Assembly (NCBI GenBank): GCA_005882905.1
Contig: VBBG01000206.1
Coordinates: 1 to 11,804, forward strand
Source of the DNA: Candidatus Bathyarchaeota archaeon
GTDB lineage: Archaea > Thermoproteota > Bathyarchaeia > 40CM-2-53-6
Length of the DNA: 11,804 bases
Direction: 5' to 3'
Shown one piece after another: positions 1 through 5,218 of the stretch. A model generated the notes under the pieces. That model was not told where the DNA came from. It did no database searches and was given only the letters and a program-made list of their open reading frames with translations. Every line of letters begins with the position of its first letter. The first letter of the stretch is position 1. Position numbers and translations under genes: made by a program.

Positions 1-1
1 C

Positions 2-292
2 TATGCGTTGTACTTCTACACCTACTCTTCGTTCCTCGCACGGCCGACCCTGTACCTGGAAGACATTTTCGTCCGTGAAGACAGTAGGAGAAGAGGAGTT
101 GGAGAAGCTCTCTTCATGAGATGCGTCAAAGAGGCCAATCGACAGGGCTGTGGAAGAATGGAATGGGCAGTGCTGACATGGAACAGCAAGGCCATGATTT
201 TCTATGAAGGGCTCGGCGCGAAGAGACTTGAGGGTCAATACGTATACAGACTAGACGGCGAGTTCCTTCGACATTCCGATCGGATCCCATAA
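2..292 (+). CDS. GNAT acetyltransferase, SSAT-like (3' part only)
   Basis: The C-terminal ~96 residues of a GNAT-fold N-acetyltransferase. The frame is open to the left edge, so the TTG at 8 is not a real start; upstream in-frame codons give Tyr-Ala before it. The acetyl-CoA-binding motif A is visible as LEDIFVREDSRRRGVGEAL, with the RRxGxG pyrophosphate loop. It is followed by the motif B region LTWNSKAMIFYEGLGAKRL, with the Asn and the FY-x-x-LG typical of the family. The wording around motif A (fixed LYLED followed by [IL]FV) and the W-x-VL-x-WN stretch match the diamine (spermidine/spermine) N-acetyltransferase branch, so a polyamine or other small primary amine is the likely substrate; this is inference. 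The gene ends convergently with the minus-strand gene that stops at 317. The N-terminal third is outside the window. Confidence 0.85.
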   Translation, partial: YALYFYTYSSFLARPTLYLEDIFVREDSRRRGVGEALFMRCVKEANRQGCGRMEWAVLTWNSKAMIFYEGLGAKRLEGQYVYRLDGEFLRHSDRIP

Positions 293-316
293 TCAGCGGT
301 TTGATCGTGTAAGGGT

Positions 317-742
317 CTAATCGATCACGTTGTTTGATACGATCGTCTCTTCGACGCTTTCCATATCGCCGAACAGAGTGGTGGGACTATCGCCTGTGGC
401 AGCTCTCCTCTGATAGATCTTCGCAACCTGCTTGAAAATGTCCGAAAGCTTTTCCGACTTTGCTCGGATGTCTTTGCCGAGTCTCCGGCTAAGTATCTCG
501 GCGCAATGGTTCACGACCATCTTCCTTCCACTTCCCAGAATCTCCTTCAGGGCGTTGTCAAGCTCGTCGATGCCCAGAGGCAACTCTTTCATGTCGACGT
601 TGTGTCTCCTCCTCGCATAGTGAAGAATCAGCTCGGCTGTAGCGCCCCCGAGGCTCTGAAACGCCTCGTCCACAGAATCTCTGAGCTGCTTCGCTAAGTC
701 CGGCGGGAGGTGTACGAGGCGAAACAGGTTCCGCTCAGACAT
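317..742 (-). CDS. Conserved hypothetical small alpha-helical protein
   Basis: A 141-residue soluble protein with no signal peptide or membrane segment. The core runs from a short predicted helix (LPPDLAKQLRDSVDEAF) through LGGATAELILHYARRRHNV, a KELPLGIDELDNALKEILG segment and a helix containing VNHCAEILSRRLG, then a charged tail. This order (helix with an LG-x-x-x turn, ...IP-x-x-x-x-x-F/L-x-x-x-L-x-x-I-x-G, then a helix ending in LG) recalls a family of small archaeal proteins of unknown function that I remember as DUF3227. The match is by eye and tentative. I chose ATG at 742 because an AT-rich box at about 775-783 would place the transcript start near 753, and a GGGGAG sequence lies just upstream. 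A GTG at 757 would add five residues and is the alternative. No function is proposed. Confidence 0.72.
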   Translation of the reverse strand: MSERNLFRLVHLPPDLAKQLRDSVDEAFQSLGGATAELILHYARRRHNVDMKELPLGIDELDNALKEILGSGRKMVVNHCAEILSRRLGKDIRAKSEKLSDIFKQVAKIYQRRAATGDSPTTLFGDMESVEETIVSNNVID

Positions 743-774
743 CGACAAGCTCCCCACTTCTCCCTGTACGACTT

Positions 775-783
775 ACAAATAAC
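775..783 (-). promoter_or_regulatory. Possible TATA box for the small helical protein
   Basis: On the minus strand this reads TTATTTGTA. Its centre is about 37 bases upstream of the ATG at 742, so a start about 26 bases downstream would give an ~11-base leader. The call rests on position and AT-richness only. Confidence 0.35.
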
Positions 784-877
784 GTAACCCTGCTGGTCCA
801 CTCGAAGTTGCACGTGAAAAGACGAGAGGATGATTAGGGCTTGACAGTCTTGTCTTTCCAAACCTTTTTGCCCTGAC

Positions 878-1309
878 GTGCAACTGAGGTTCCGTTCTGT
901 CTTGCCGTCTGATACCGGTCAACAGGGGAATCGTATTCAGAAGTTGTTAGACGAGTTCAATGAGTCTTGGCTGACGTACTGGAATAGCTACGTTGAGCTG
1001 CAGAACCAGCTCTACGATAGTGCAAGAGCCGCCCGGGAAGTATCGTGGCTCGCCGCGACCGACGATGCTAAGCTAAGCCAGATCAACCGGATGCAACGGG
1101 AACTGTACGCGACCATGCCCCGGAGAGTAGACTATATGCCCCTTGGATCGATAAGCCGGGACCTCGATAGTGCTCCAAGCAGGTTCAGAGAGCTTGAAGC
1201 CGCTCTCACAGCTGAGAAGGCAAAATGCGCGAGTCTGGTAGCGGCTGTTGACCTGCTTCTGGAACATATCGGGAGGATGAAGCTGGAATTTCAGGCCGGC
1301 AAGAAATGA
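878..1309 (+). CDS. Hypothetical coiled-coil protein
   Basis: An acidic/amphipathic, mostly helical protein of up to 143 residues with no membrane segment. It carries an aromatic cluster (ESWLTYWNSYVELQNQLYDSA, roughly residues 29-49) and two heptad-rich stretches, residues ~20-65 and ~105-143, the latter rich in Ala/Glu/Lys/Leu. The middle (~85-100) has Pro and Gly and may be a hinge. The general look is that of a phasin-like or other structural coiled-coil protein, but I do not recognise the family and assign no function. GTG at 878 is the longest start. A pyrimidine/A-rich box at 860-869 would put the transcript start near 890 and favour TTG at 902 instead. It ends convergently with the acyl-CoA dehydrogenase gene, 43 bases away. 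Uniform codon use along the frame supports a real gene. Confidence 0.6.
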   Translation: MQLRFRSVLPSDTGQQGNRIQKLLDEFNESWLTYWNSYVELQNQLYDSARAAREVSWLAATDDAKLSQINRMQRELYATMPRRVDYMPLGSISRDLDSAPSRFRELEAALTAEKAKCASLVAAVDLLLEHIGRMKLEFQAGKK

Positions 1310-1352
1310 ATGAGGCTAATCCTTCAATTAGACCCTTTGACCTAGAGAGTCT

Positions 1353-2534
1353 CTATTCTTTGAGTTCTCGGATCAGCTGCTTGGCTATGGTCAGCCGTTG
1401 AATATCGTTCGTCCCTTCGTATGTCTTTATGATCTGGGAGTCTCTGAGAAACCGTTCCACAGGATATTCGGTGGCAACGCCGTAGCCTCCATGTATCATC
1501 ATCGCAAGCAACGCTAGCTTCTCAGCCGTCTCCGTTGAGGTCACCTTCGCAATTGATGCCGCCTTGACGAACTCTTTTCCCTGATCCTTTAGGGACGCGG
1601 CCCAGTAGGTCAACAGTCGAGCAGTGTGGAGTCCTATCGCCATGTCCGCCAGCTTGTACTGGACCTGCTGGAAATCTATCAGAGGCTTGTCAAAACTCAC
1701 CCTAGTCTGCGCATAGCTAATGGCCGCCTCATACGCCGCCTGGGCAATACCGACGCCCTGTGCGGACACGTCCACCCGTCCCCTATCATACGTCTTGACG
1801 CCGATGTAGAACCCGTCGCCCTCTTTCCCGACAAGATTGTCCTGCGGGACCTTGACATGGTCCAGAATGAGCTCTGAGGGCTGCGAACCTCGAAGACCTG
1901 TCGTCTCGATATGGCTACCGACCTGGAAGCCCTCTGTACCCCTCTCGACAATGAAAGCACTCAACCCCTTGTGACGCTCCTTGCTACTAGGCGGTGGACT
2001 GGTTCTAGCGAAGACCAAGTAGAGATCCGCGATCTCACCGTTCGTGATGAACGTCTTCCGGCCGTTGATCTCCCAATGGGTCCCGTGCAGCTTCGCGGTG
2101 GACTTGATTCCTGCAACATCGGACCCGGCGCCCGGCTCTGTCATAGCGTGGGCCCCGATCTTCTCCCCTGACACCATCGGGACGAGGAACCGTTTCTTCT
2201 GCTCCTCTGACCCCCATTCGTTCAACGGCTCAGAAACTAGATGGCTAGCGACGAAGACTGTGGAACAGGCTGCGGAGACGCGTGCTATCTCTTCGATGCC
2301 AATAACCATCGAGAGAAGGTCGCCGCCGAGACCACCGTATTCCTCCTTGTAGGTGATGGCAGTTAGGCCAACTCCTGCGATCCTTCGCAGAAGGTCTCTG
2401 GGTATCTTGTTATTCCGGTCAATCTCAAACGCTACGGGACGAATCTCCTTCTCGGCAAAATCCCTGATGGTATGTCGGAGACTCTCGTGATCGGGGGTCA
2501 GCTTCACTTCATAGTCAGCGGAGCGAGGCATCAT
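1353..2534 (-). CDS. Acyl-CoA dehydrogenase
   Basis: FAD-dependent oxidation of an acyl-CoA to the trans-2-enoyl-CoA, acting in fatty-acid or branched-chain amino-acid breakdown in the cytosol. The 393-residue length is standard. All three domains are present: the N-terminal helical domain (HESLRHTIRDFAEKEIRPVA, GLGGDLLSMVIGIEEIAR), the central beta domain with AMTEPGAGSDVAGIKSTA and WEINGRKTFITNG (FAD/acyl-CoA contacts), and the C-terminal helical bundle with TRVSFDKPLIDFQQVQYKLADM. The motif IHGGYGVATEYPVERFLRD and the catalytic base in KTYEGTNDIQR (Glu at the YEGT position) are intact, as in short-chain and branched-chain enzymes. The exact chain length cannot be read. No electron-transfer flavoprotein or thiolase gene is next to it. 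I chose ATG at 2534 (with a second ATG at 2531); a TTG at 2546 would add four residues. Confidence 0.95.
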   Translation of the reverse strand: MMPRSADYEVKLTPDHESLRHTIRDFAEKEIRPVAFEIDRNNKIPRDLLRRIAGVGLTAITYKEEYGGLGGDLLSMVIGIEEIARVSAACSTVFVASHLVSEPLNEWGSEEQKKRFLVPMVSGEKIGAHAMTEPGAGSDVAGIKSTAKLHGTHWEINGRKTFITNGEIADLYLVFARTSPPPSSKERHKGLSAFIVERGTEGFQVGSHIETTGLRGSQPSELILDHVKVPQDNLVGKEGDGFYIGVKTYDRGRVDVSAQGVGIAQAAYEAAISYAQTRVSFDKPLIDFQQVQYKLADMAIGLHTARLLTYWAASLKDQGKEFVKAASIAKVTSTETAEKLALLAMMIHGGYGVATEYPVERFLRDSQIIKTYEGTNDIQRLTIAKQLIRELKE

Positions 2535-2584
2535 AGTGCTCGTCAAATCTATACCAACGCCTGATCTTCGAAGCCGGTCATTCC

Positions 2585-2590
2585 TTTAAA
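2585..2590. promoter_or_regulatory. Palindromic TATA box between divergent genes
   Basis: TTTAAA reads the same on both strands and sits in the only spacer between the divergent acyl-CoA dehydrogenase and cutA genes. For the minus strand the purine-rich CTCCAAAG directly upstream resembles a BRE, and a start near 2561 is expected. For the plus strand a start near 2614 is expected, 19 bases before the cutA GTG. The minus direction looks better supported. Confidence 0.5.
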
Positions 2591-2632
2591 CTTTGGAGCA
2601 CAGCCACACATGCAGGATCGGGGTCTAACGAG

Positions 2633-3001
2633 GTGGCGAGGCCACTGACTGAGTTCGTCCAAGTATCCACTGCGGTCGACAACACGGAGAGGGCCAACAA
2701 GATTGCGCGTAGGCTGTTAGACGAAAGGGTCGCGAGTTGTGTTCAAGTCTTGGGTCCCATCAACAGCACATATTGGTGGAGGGGAAGGATCGAACGGGCA
2801 AGAGAGTGGATCTGCTTCATCAAAGCTAGAGCAGACGACTATTGGAGGATAGAGGCTTCTATCAAGAAAGTTCACCCTTATGATGTCCCAGAGATTCTGG
2901 CATTCCCAGTCTTACGCGGTAATGCCGACTATCTAAAATGGATTAAACGCGAAACTGCCCGCAAGCCGAAGAAATCAGCTAAGGCCTTTCTAGATAGATA
3001 A
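2633..3001 (+). CDS. cutA: CutA1 divalent-cation tolerance protein
   Basis: A 122-residue member of the CutA1 family, which folds as a ferredoxin-like trimer related to PII proteins. Early work linked it to divalent metal (copper) tolerance, but its molecular role is unsettled. The family pattern is complete: VQVSTAVDNTERANKIARRLLDERVASCVQV (first strand-helix unit), the INSTYWWRGRIERAREW hairpin with the WW-x-G signature, FIKARADDYWRIEASIKKVHPYDVPEIL with the hallmark HPYDVPEI, and a C-terminal ...NADYLKWIKRETA helix. A basic tail (RKPKKSAKAF) follows. The GTG start gives Met-Ala-Arg-Pro-Leu and sits at the family's usual N-terminus; there is no strong ribosome-binding site, in line with a short-leader transcript. 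It is divergent from the acyl-CoA dehydrogenase gene. Confidence 0.95.
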   Translation: MARPLTEFVQVSTAVDNTERANKIARRLLDERVASCVQVLGPINSTYWWRGRIERAREWICFIKARADDYWRIEASIKKVHPYDVPEILAFPVLRGNADYLKWIKRETARKPKKSAKAFLDR

Positions 3002-3046
3002 CCACGACCGTCAGGAATATTCAGCTTGGCTGGTGCATCCACTCTG

Positions 3047-3433
3047 TCATCCCTGGCGATGATGCAGTTTTCCATTTTTCAACCTTGAAATCACGTCTGG
3101 AGGCAGAACTTGTAGCCCGGCATCAGTCATCTTCCTCTTCCTAACCAGTTTCAGGGCTCTGTCGAAGTTGTAACGAGACCAGTTCTTGCTCTTCCTAGGT
3201 GTGAATCGAACAAGACTTCTTGTCGCGTCCAAGGGCTTGATTCGACTGTCAATCCACCCGAAGCAAAGAGCTTCTTCCAGCGCTAGGTTGTAATAGACTC
3301 TGTACGAGTCGCCGCCTGCGCTTTTCTTGGGTAGAACGACCCAGATCTCATTCTTCCTGCTATGGTTGACCATCAGCCATCTTCGCCATCTCTTCGCGTC
3401 TTTGAAGACGACGCTCTTGATCTTCCCTTTCAT
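3047..3433 (-). CDS. YdeI/OmdA-like protein, C-terminally short
   Basis: A 128-residue protein of the YdeI/OmpD-associated (OmdA, 'bacteriocin-protection') family, whose biochemical role is not established. Diagnostic stretches are RWRRWLMVNHSRKNEIWVVL, the YNLALEEALCFGWIDSRIKPLD block with the invariant ALCFGWIDS, and RFTPRKSKNWSRYNFDRALKL. Family members usually run to about 180-200 residues and continue after the AGL... segment with a helical C-terminal region. Here the frame ends soon after GLQVLPPDVISRL with a natural stop, so roughly 60 residues are missing. No obvious continuation is visible in another frame before the cutA stop. The start at 3433 matches the family N-terminus. Either this is a minimal family member or a decayed one. 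Confidence 0.82.
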   Translation of the reverse strand: MKGKIKSVVFKDAKRWRRWLMVNHSRKNEIWVVLPKKSAGGDSYRVYYNLALEEALCFGWIDSRIKPLDATRSLVRFTPRKSKNWSRYNFDRALKLVRKRKMTDAGLQVLPPDVISRLKNGKLHHRQG

Positions 3434-3450
3434 CTATATCGGATGAGGGA

Positions 3451-3490
3451 GCGGGTGATGGGATTTGAACCCAGGTGGATTCACAGCCTC
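3451..3490 (-). pseudogene. tRNA-like remnant (T-arm and 3' acceptor half)
   Basis: On the minus strand there is a canonical T-arm, TGGGTTCAAATCCCA (rc of 3459-3473), with the TTCAAAT loop, followed by CACCCGC, which would be the 3' half of an acceptor stem. I could not find the matching 5' half (GCGGGTG, or a wobble variant) within the next few hundred bases. The stem position next to CTGGG is also mismatched, and no CCA is encoded. A GGCTGTGAATCC stretch just upstream has a His-like GTG but no proper anticodon stem or variable loop. A real tRNA split by several introns cannot be fully excluded, but a 3' tRNA fragment is the simpler reading. Confidence 0.35.
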
Positions 3491-3495
3491 ATCAT

Positions 3496-3513
3496 AGCTC
3501 GTACTTCCGAGCT
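3496..3513. repeat. Perfect inverted repeat next to tRNA remnant
   Basis: AGCTCG-TACTTC-CGAGCT: a 6-bp perfect stem around a 6-base loop, in the stretch between the tRNA-like T-arm and the reductase-like gene. Further along, GGCGG/CCGCC and TCCG/CGGA arms (3516-3556) can also pair. This region may be the decayed body of the tRNA or its intron, or simply GC-rich structured sequence. Confidence 0.4.
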
Positions 3514-3561
3514 CGGCGGCTCCGGAAAGGGTGATAAGAGACTACGGAATCCGCCCGTAAA

Positions 3562-3587
3562 GTGCTGGCACTCGTCTTTTCGACGAG
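3562..3587. repeat. Two small hairpins ahead of the reductase-like gene
   Basis: GTGC-TG-GCAC (3562-3571) and CTCGTC-TTTTC-GACGAG (3571-3587) lie directly upstream of the gene starting at 3608. The second is a 6-bp perfect stem with a T-rich loop. They could influence translation or mark an acquisition boundary; no function is assigned. Confidence 0.4.
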
Positions 3588-3607
3588 CTGCGGCCATGGT
3601 GAACCTG

Positions 3608-4219
3608 ATGCGTAAGATCTACGTGCTGACGTTTGTGACGATGGACGGAGTTATGCAGGGGCCCGGCGGGCCTGAAGAGGACACGAGCGGCGGGTTCCGT
3701 CATGGCGGATGGACCGTCGGATACTTCGACGATTTCCTTGCTAAGGAGATGGGTAAGGAGATGGGACACAAGTTCGACCTCCTGCTCGGCCGCCGAACCT
3801 ACGACATCTTCGCGTCGTACTGGCCCCACATGAAAGGGCCAGTCGCGGACCCCATCAACAACGCCACCAAATACGTGGCAACGCACCGACCCCTGACCAC
3901 GGACTGGAAAAAGACTGTCCGCTTGGAGGGGGACGTTGTGGAGGCGATCCGCAAGCTCAAGAAGGAATCGGGTCCCGAAATCCAGGTTCACGGCAGCGGC
4001 ACGCTGATCCAGACGCTGTTGAAGCACGACCTCGTTGACGAGTTCTGGCTGAAGATCTTCCCCGTCACTATCGGAAGCGGCCGCAAGCTGTTTGCGGACG
4101 AGACGCGCTACGCGGGCTTCTCGCTGGTGGAAACCAGCGCCTCGCCGAGCGGCGTGATCATCGCGAAGTACAAGCCGGCCGGTGAAGTCAAGTCGGGCTC
4201 ATTCGCGCGCCCGACGTGA
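3608..4219 (+). CDS. YyaP/RibD-C dihydrofolate-reductase-like protein
   Basis: A 203-residue protein of the RibD C-terminal / DHFR-fold family (YyaP/YwjB type), an NADPH-binding fold whose members are rarely characterised. The start MRKIYVLTFVTMDGVMQGPGGPEE matches the family N-terminus. KFDLLLGRRTYDIFASYWP is the conserved G-R-x-T-Y/F motif, and IQVHGSGTLIQTLLKHDLVDEFWLKIFPV is the dinucleotide-binding GSG-x-L segment followed by the conserved D-E-x-x-L stretch. ATG 3608 is preceded by GGTGA five bases upstream, a good archaeal Shine-Dalgarno, and fits the family better than ATG 3596. The long in-frame extension back to 3362 runs over the tRNA remnant and the antisense YdeI gene and is not real. 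The gene is visibly richer in G/C-ending codons than its neighbours and lies between two tRNA T-arm sequences, so acquisition from a GC-rich bacterium is likely. Confidence 0.92.
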   Translation: MRKIYVLTFVTMDGVMQGPGGPEEDTSGGFRHGGWTVGYFDDFLAKEMGKEMGHKFDLLLGRRTYDIFASYWPHMKGPVADPINNATKYVATHRPLTTDWKKTVRLEGDVVEAIRKLKKESGPEIQVHGSGTLIQTLLKHDLVDEFWLKIFPVTIGSGRKLFADETRYAGFSLVETSASPSGVIIAKYKPAGEVKSGSFARPT

Positions 4220-4371
4220 CAACGAATGGTCAGCTGTCAACCTCATGCTCTGTGTCGATCAGCCAAATGAACGCACTTCGAGGTAGTACGATTGCGCGGG
4301 CAACAGCGAAGGTCCCCGCGCCCACCGACCTCCAAGGAAAGAGATCGCAAACTCCCCTAGGATAAGATGTA

Positions 4372-4496
4372 TGGTGGGGCGGGTGGGATTTGAACCCACG
4401 ATCACCTGGGCCCGAGCCAGGTACGCTAACTCCGGCTTGCAGTCCAGAGATCTTAGACCAAGCAGTCCCCACTCACGTGGTCTGGACCACCGCCCC
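4372..4496 (-). tRNA. tRNA-Pro (CGG), intron-containing, CCA encoded
   Basis: The acceptor stem GGGGCGG (4496-4490) pairs perfectly with CCGCCCC (4382-4376). It is followed by A73 and an encoded CCA (4374-4372). The anticodon arm CCTGG-CTCGGGC-CCAGG (4421-4405) has T33 and anticodon CGG at 4414-4412 with G37, as expected for proline. The five-base variable loop TGATC and a perfect T-arm GTGGG-TTCAAAT-CCCAC follow. Between acceptor position 7 and anticodon-stem position 27 there are 68 bases instead of about 20, so an intron must lie in the D-arm region; there is no intron at the usual 37/38 site. A likely TATA box (TTTATTT, 4527-4521) lies about 28 bases upstream. The tRNA identity is secure; the splice sites are not. 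Confidence 0.88.
4442..4486 (-). other. Candidate non-canonical tRNA intron in D-arm (~45 nt)
   Basis: Removing this stretch joins ...GGGGCGG-TGG to TGCAAGCCGGAGTTAGCGTA. That gives a D-stem G10T11G12C13 / G22C23G24T25 (two wobble pairs) and a loop with GG at 18-19. The excised piece is framed by GTCCAG (4487-4482) and CTGGAC (4447-4442), which pair perfectly and would form the intron helix. An alternative with two shorter introns around CTTGGTCTAAGAT cannot be ruled out. I could not fit a textbook bulge-helix-bulge. Confidence 0.45.
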
Positions 4497-4520
4497 GGGG
4501 CGGCGATGAGATCGGTGCAC

Positions 4521-4527
4521 AAATAAA
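4521..4527 (-). promoter_or_regulatory. TATA box for tRNA-Pro
   Basis: Minus strand TTTATTT, centred about 28 bases upstream of tRNA base 1 at 4496, the normal spacing for an archaeal promoter. No other gene starts here. Confidence 0.55.
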
Positions 4528-4567
4528 CCATTCAACGCGCTCCGAACCTTCGAAGTTTAGAGATGTG

Positions 4568-4583
4568 CTAGTTCGCTAACTAG
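4568..4583. repeat. Short inverted repeat between tRNA-Pro and RHH gene
   Basis: CTAGTT-CGCT-AACTAG, a perfect 6-bp stem with a four-base loop, followed by GCC-TTTC-GGC. It lies 43 bases past the stop of the minus-strand ribbon-helix-helix gene, so it could be part of that transcript's 3' end. There is no clear T-run after it on the minus strand, so I do not call a terminator. Confidence 0.4.
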
Positions 4584-4625
4584 CCTTTCGGCTGGAACTT
4601 GGGAGATGTTGGAATCGGGTTTGGT

Positions 4626-4796
4626 CTATCTTGGCTTCTTCTCTCGGGTCTCTTTCACGGGTCCGTTGAAGTATTGGCGGATCAGCTTCTCGAAGAAGAT
4701 GCTGAAGCCCCCGGTCCTGCCAAAGTACTGTTTGTCTACCTCGGTCCTTACAAGTTCCTCTGCCTCATCAGTCAACGAGATCATTACTTTTCCCAT
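4626..4796 (-). CDS. Ribbon-helix-helix-like small DNA-binding protein
   Basis: A 56-residue protein. It begins MGKVMISLTDEAEELVRTEV: a short beta strand of alternating hydrophobic residues (KVMISLT), then an amphipathic helix DEAEELVRTEVDKQ. A loop GRTGGFS leads to a second helix IFFEKLIRQYF and a basic tail KETREKKPR. This strand-helix-helix layout and length match CopG/MetJ-type ribbon-helix-helix repressors, which bind DNA as dimers through the paired strand. ATG 4796 is the only suitable start, and an AT-rich CTATAAAAC box (4841-4833) lies at promoter distance. A TCTAGA-CT-TCTAGA dyad falls between box and start, suggesting self-repression. There is no partner toxin gene next to it, so a toxin-antitoxin role is not indicated. 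The function is inferred from shape only. Confidence 0.75.
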   Translation of the reverse strand: MGKVMISLTDEAEELVRTEVDKQYFGRTGGFSIFFEKLIRQYFNGPVKETREKKPR

Positions 4797-4802
4797 GGTA
4801 GC

Positions 4803-4816
4803 TCTAGACTTCTAGA
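4803..4816. promoter_or_regulatory. Possible operator (TCTAGA dyad) of the RHH gene
   Basis: TCTAGA-CT-TCTAGA: two copies of a palindromic hexamer, two bases apart, located 6-20 bases upstream of the ATG at 4796 and over the expected transcript start near 4812. Tandem short half-sites next to the promoter are typical of ribbon-helix-helix autoregulation. Confidence 0.45.
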
Positions 4817-4832
4817 GATAGCCCCCGTAGCG

Positions 4833-4841
4833 GTTTTATAG
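4833..4841 (-). promoter_or_regulatory. TATA box for the RHH gene
   Basis: Minus strand CTATAAAAC, about 40 bases from the ATG at 4796. A similar GGTTTTATGG stretch occurs on the plus strand near 4860-4869 and may be a second, weaker box. Confidence 0.55.
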
Positions 4842-4849
4842 TTATCCCC

Positions 4850-5203
4850 TGTTCGATGCCGGTTTTATGGGCAAAGATTAAGAGTCGAAACTGGAAGAAG
4901 TGGTCTCGCCCTTCTAGGGCCAGTTGAAGACTGCAAGCAGACGACACATGAGAATTGGTCGTCTAGTTCAGTCTACTTCTTGGGCCGATCAAATCGGCCC
5001 GACCACATCGAAAATACCATCAGCATAACGATGCGACGGTCCTTTTCCCTAACTCTGTTAACTTCCCAATCGTCGGGGACACATATTGTTGTCCACGCGA
5101 TTTGTTGTTGCGTAACGTTCCAATGCCCTTCTGCGTGTTTTTCGGGCAATTGACTGGACGGATTAGACTCCAAAAAGCTTGAAAAGCACGGTGGTAAGCC
5201 GGG
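4850..5203. other. Non-coding stretch with tandem strong hairpins
   Basis: I find no convincing gene here. Minus-strand frames (for example 4973-5260) have random-looking composition. The stretch holds a nested inverted repeat: AGACGAC at 4939-4945 with GTCGTCT at 4958-4964, extended by AGACT 4928-4932 with AGTCT 4970-4974. It is followed at once by a perfect palindrome GGGCCGAT-CAA-ATCGGCCC at 4982-5000. The 3' part (5170-5200) is A-rich and must hold the promoter of the Lrp-type gene. The hairpins may be a structured RNA, the 3' end of an unseen transcript or a regulator site. Confidence 0.4.
4928..5000. repeat. Tandem inverted repeats
   Basis: The first arm pair is 7 bp perfect around a 12-base loop, with a 5-bp outer extension across a small internal loop. 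The second is 8 bp perfect around three bases. Only seven bases separate the two elements. Such density of perfect pairing within 73 bases is unlikely by chance in intergenic sequence. Confidence 0.6.
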
Positions 5204-5218
5204 TTGTTCCGTTCCTCC

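Noticed and set aside
298..342. Inverted repeat TGATCG...CGATCA between the GNAT gene and its convergent neighbour
   Set aside because: Arms are only six bases with a 14-base spacer and no T-run; too weak to call a terminator.
3451..3556. Complete intron-containing tRNA on the minus strand, with acceptor GGGCGGA / CCCGCTC
   Set aside because: The pairing leaves two extra bases between acceptor and T-stem, a terminal mismatch, and no anticodon arm; I kept only a remnant call.
3362..3607. N-terminal extension of the DHFR-like gene by more than 80 codons
   Set aside because: It runs antisense to the YdeI-family gene and through the tRNA-like T-arm, has no family match, and a good GGTGA site marks ATG 3608 instead.
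4230..4531. Minus-strand frames of 80 and 90 codons over tRNA-Pro
   Set aside because: They read through the tRNA gene itself; the apparent protein is an artefact.
4599..4841. Plus-strand frames of 69-80 codons opposite the ribbon-helix-helix gene
   Set aside because: These are shadows of the minus-strand gene, whose translation has a clear fold pattern and promoter.
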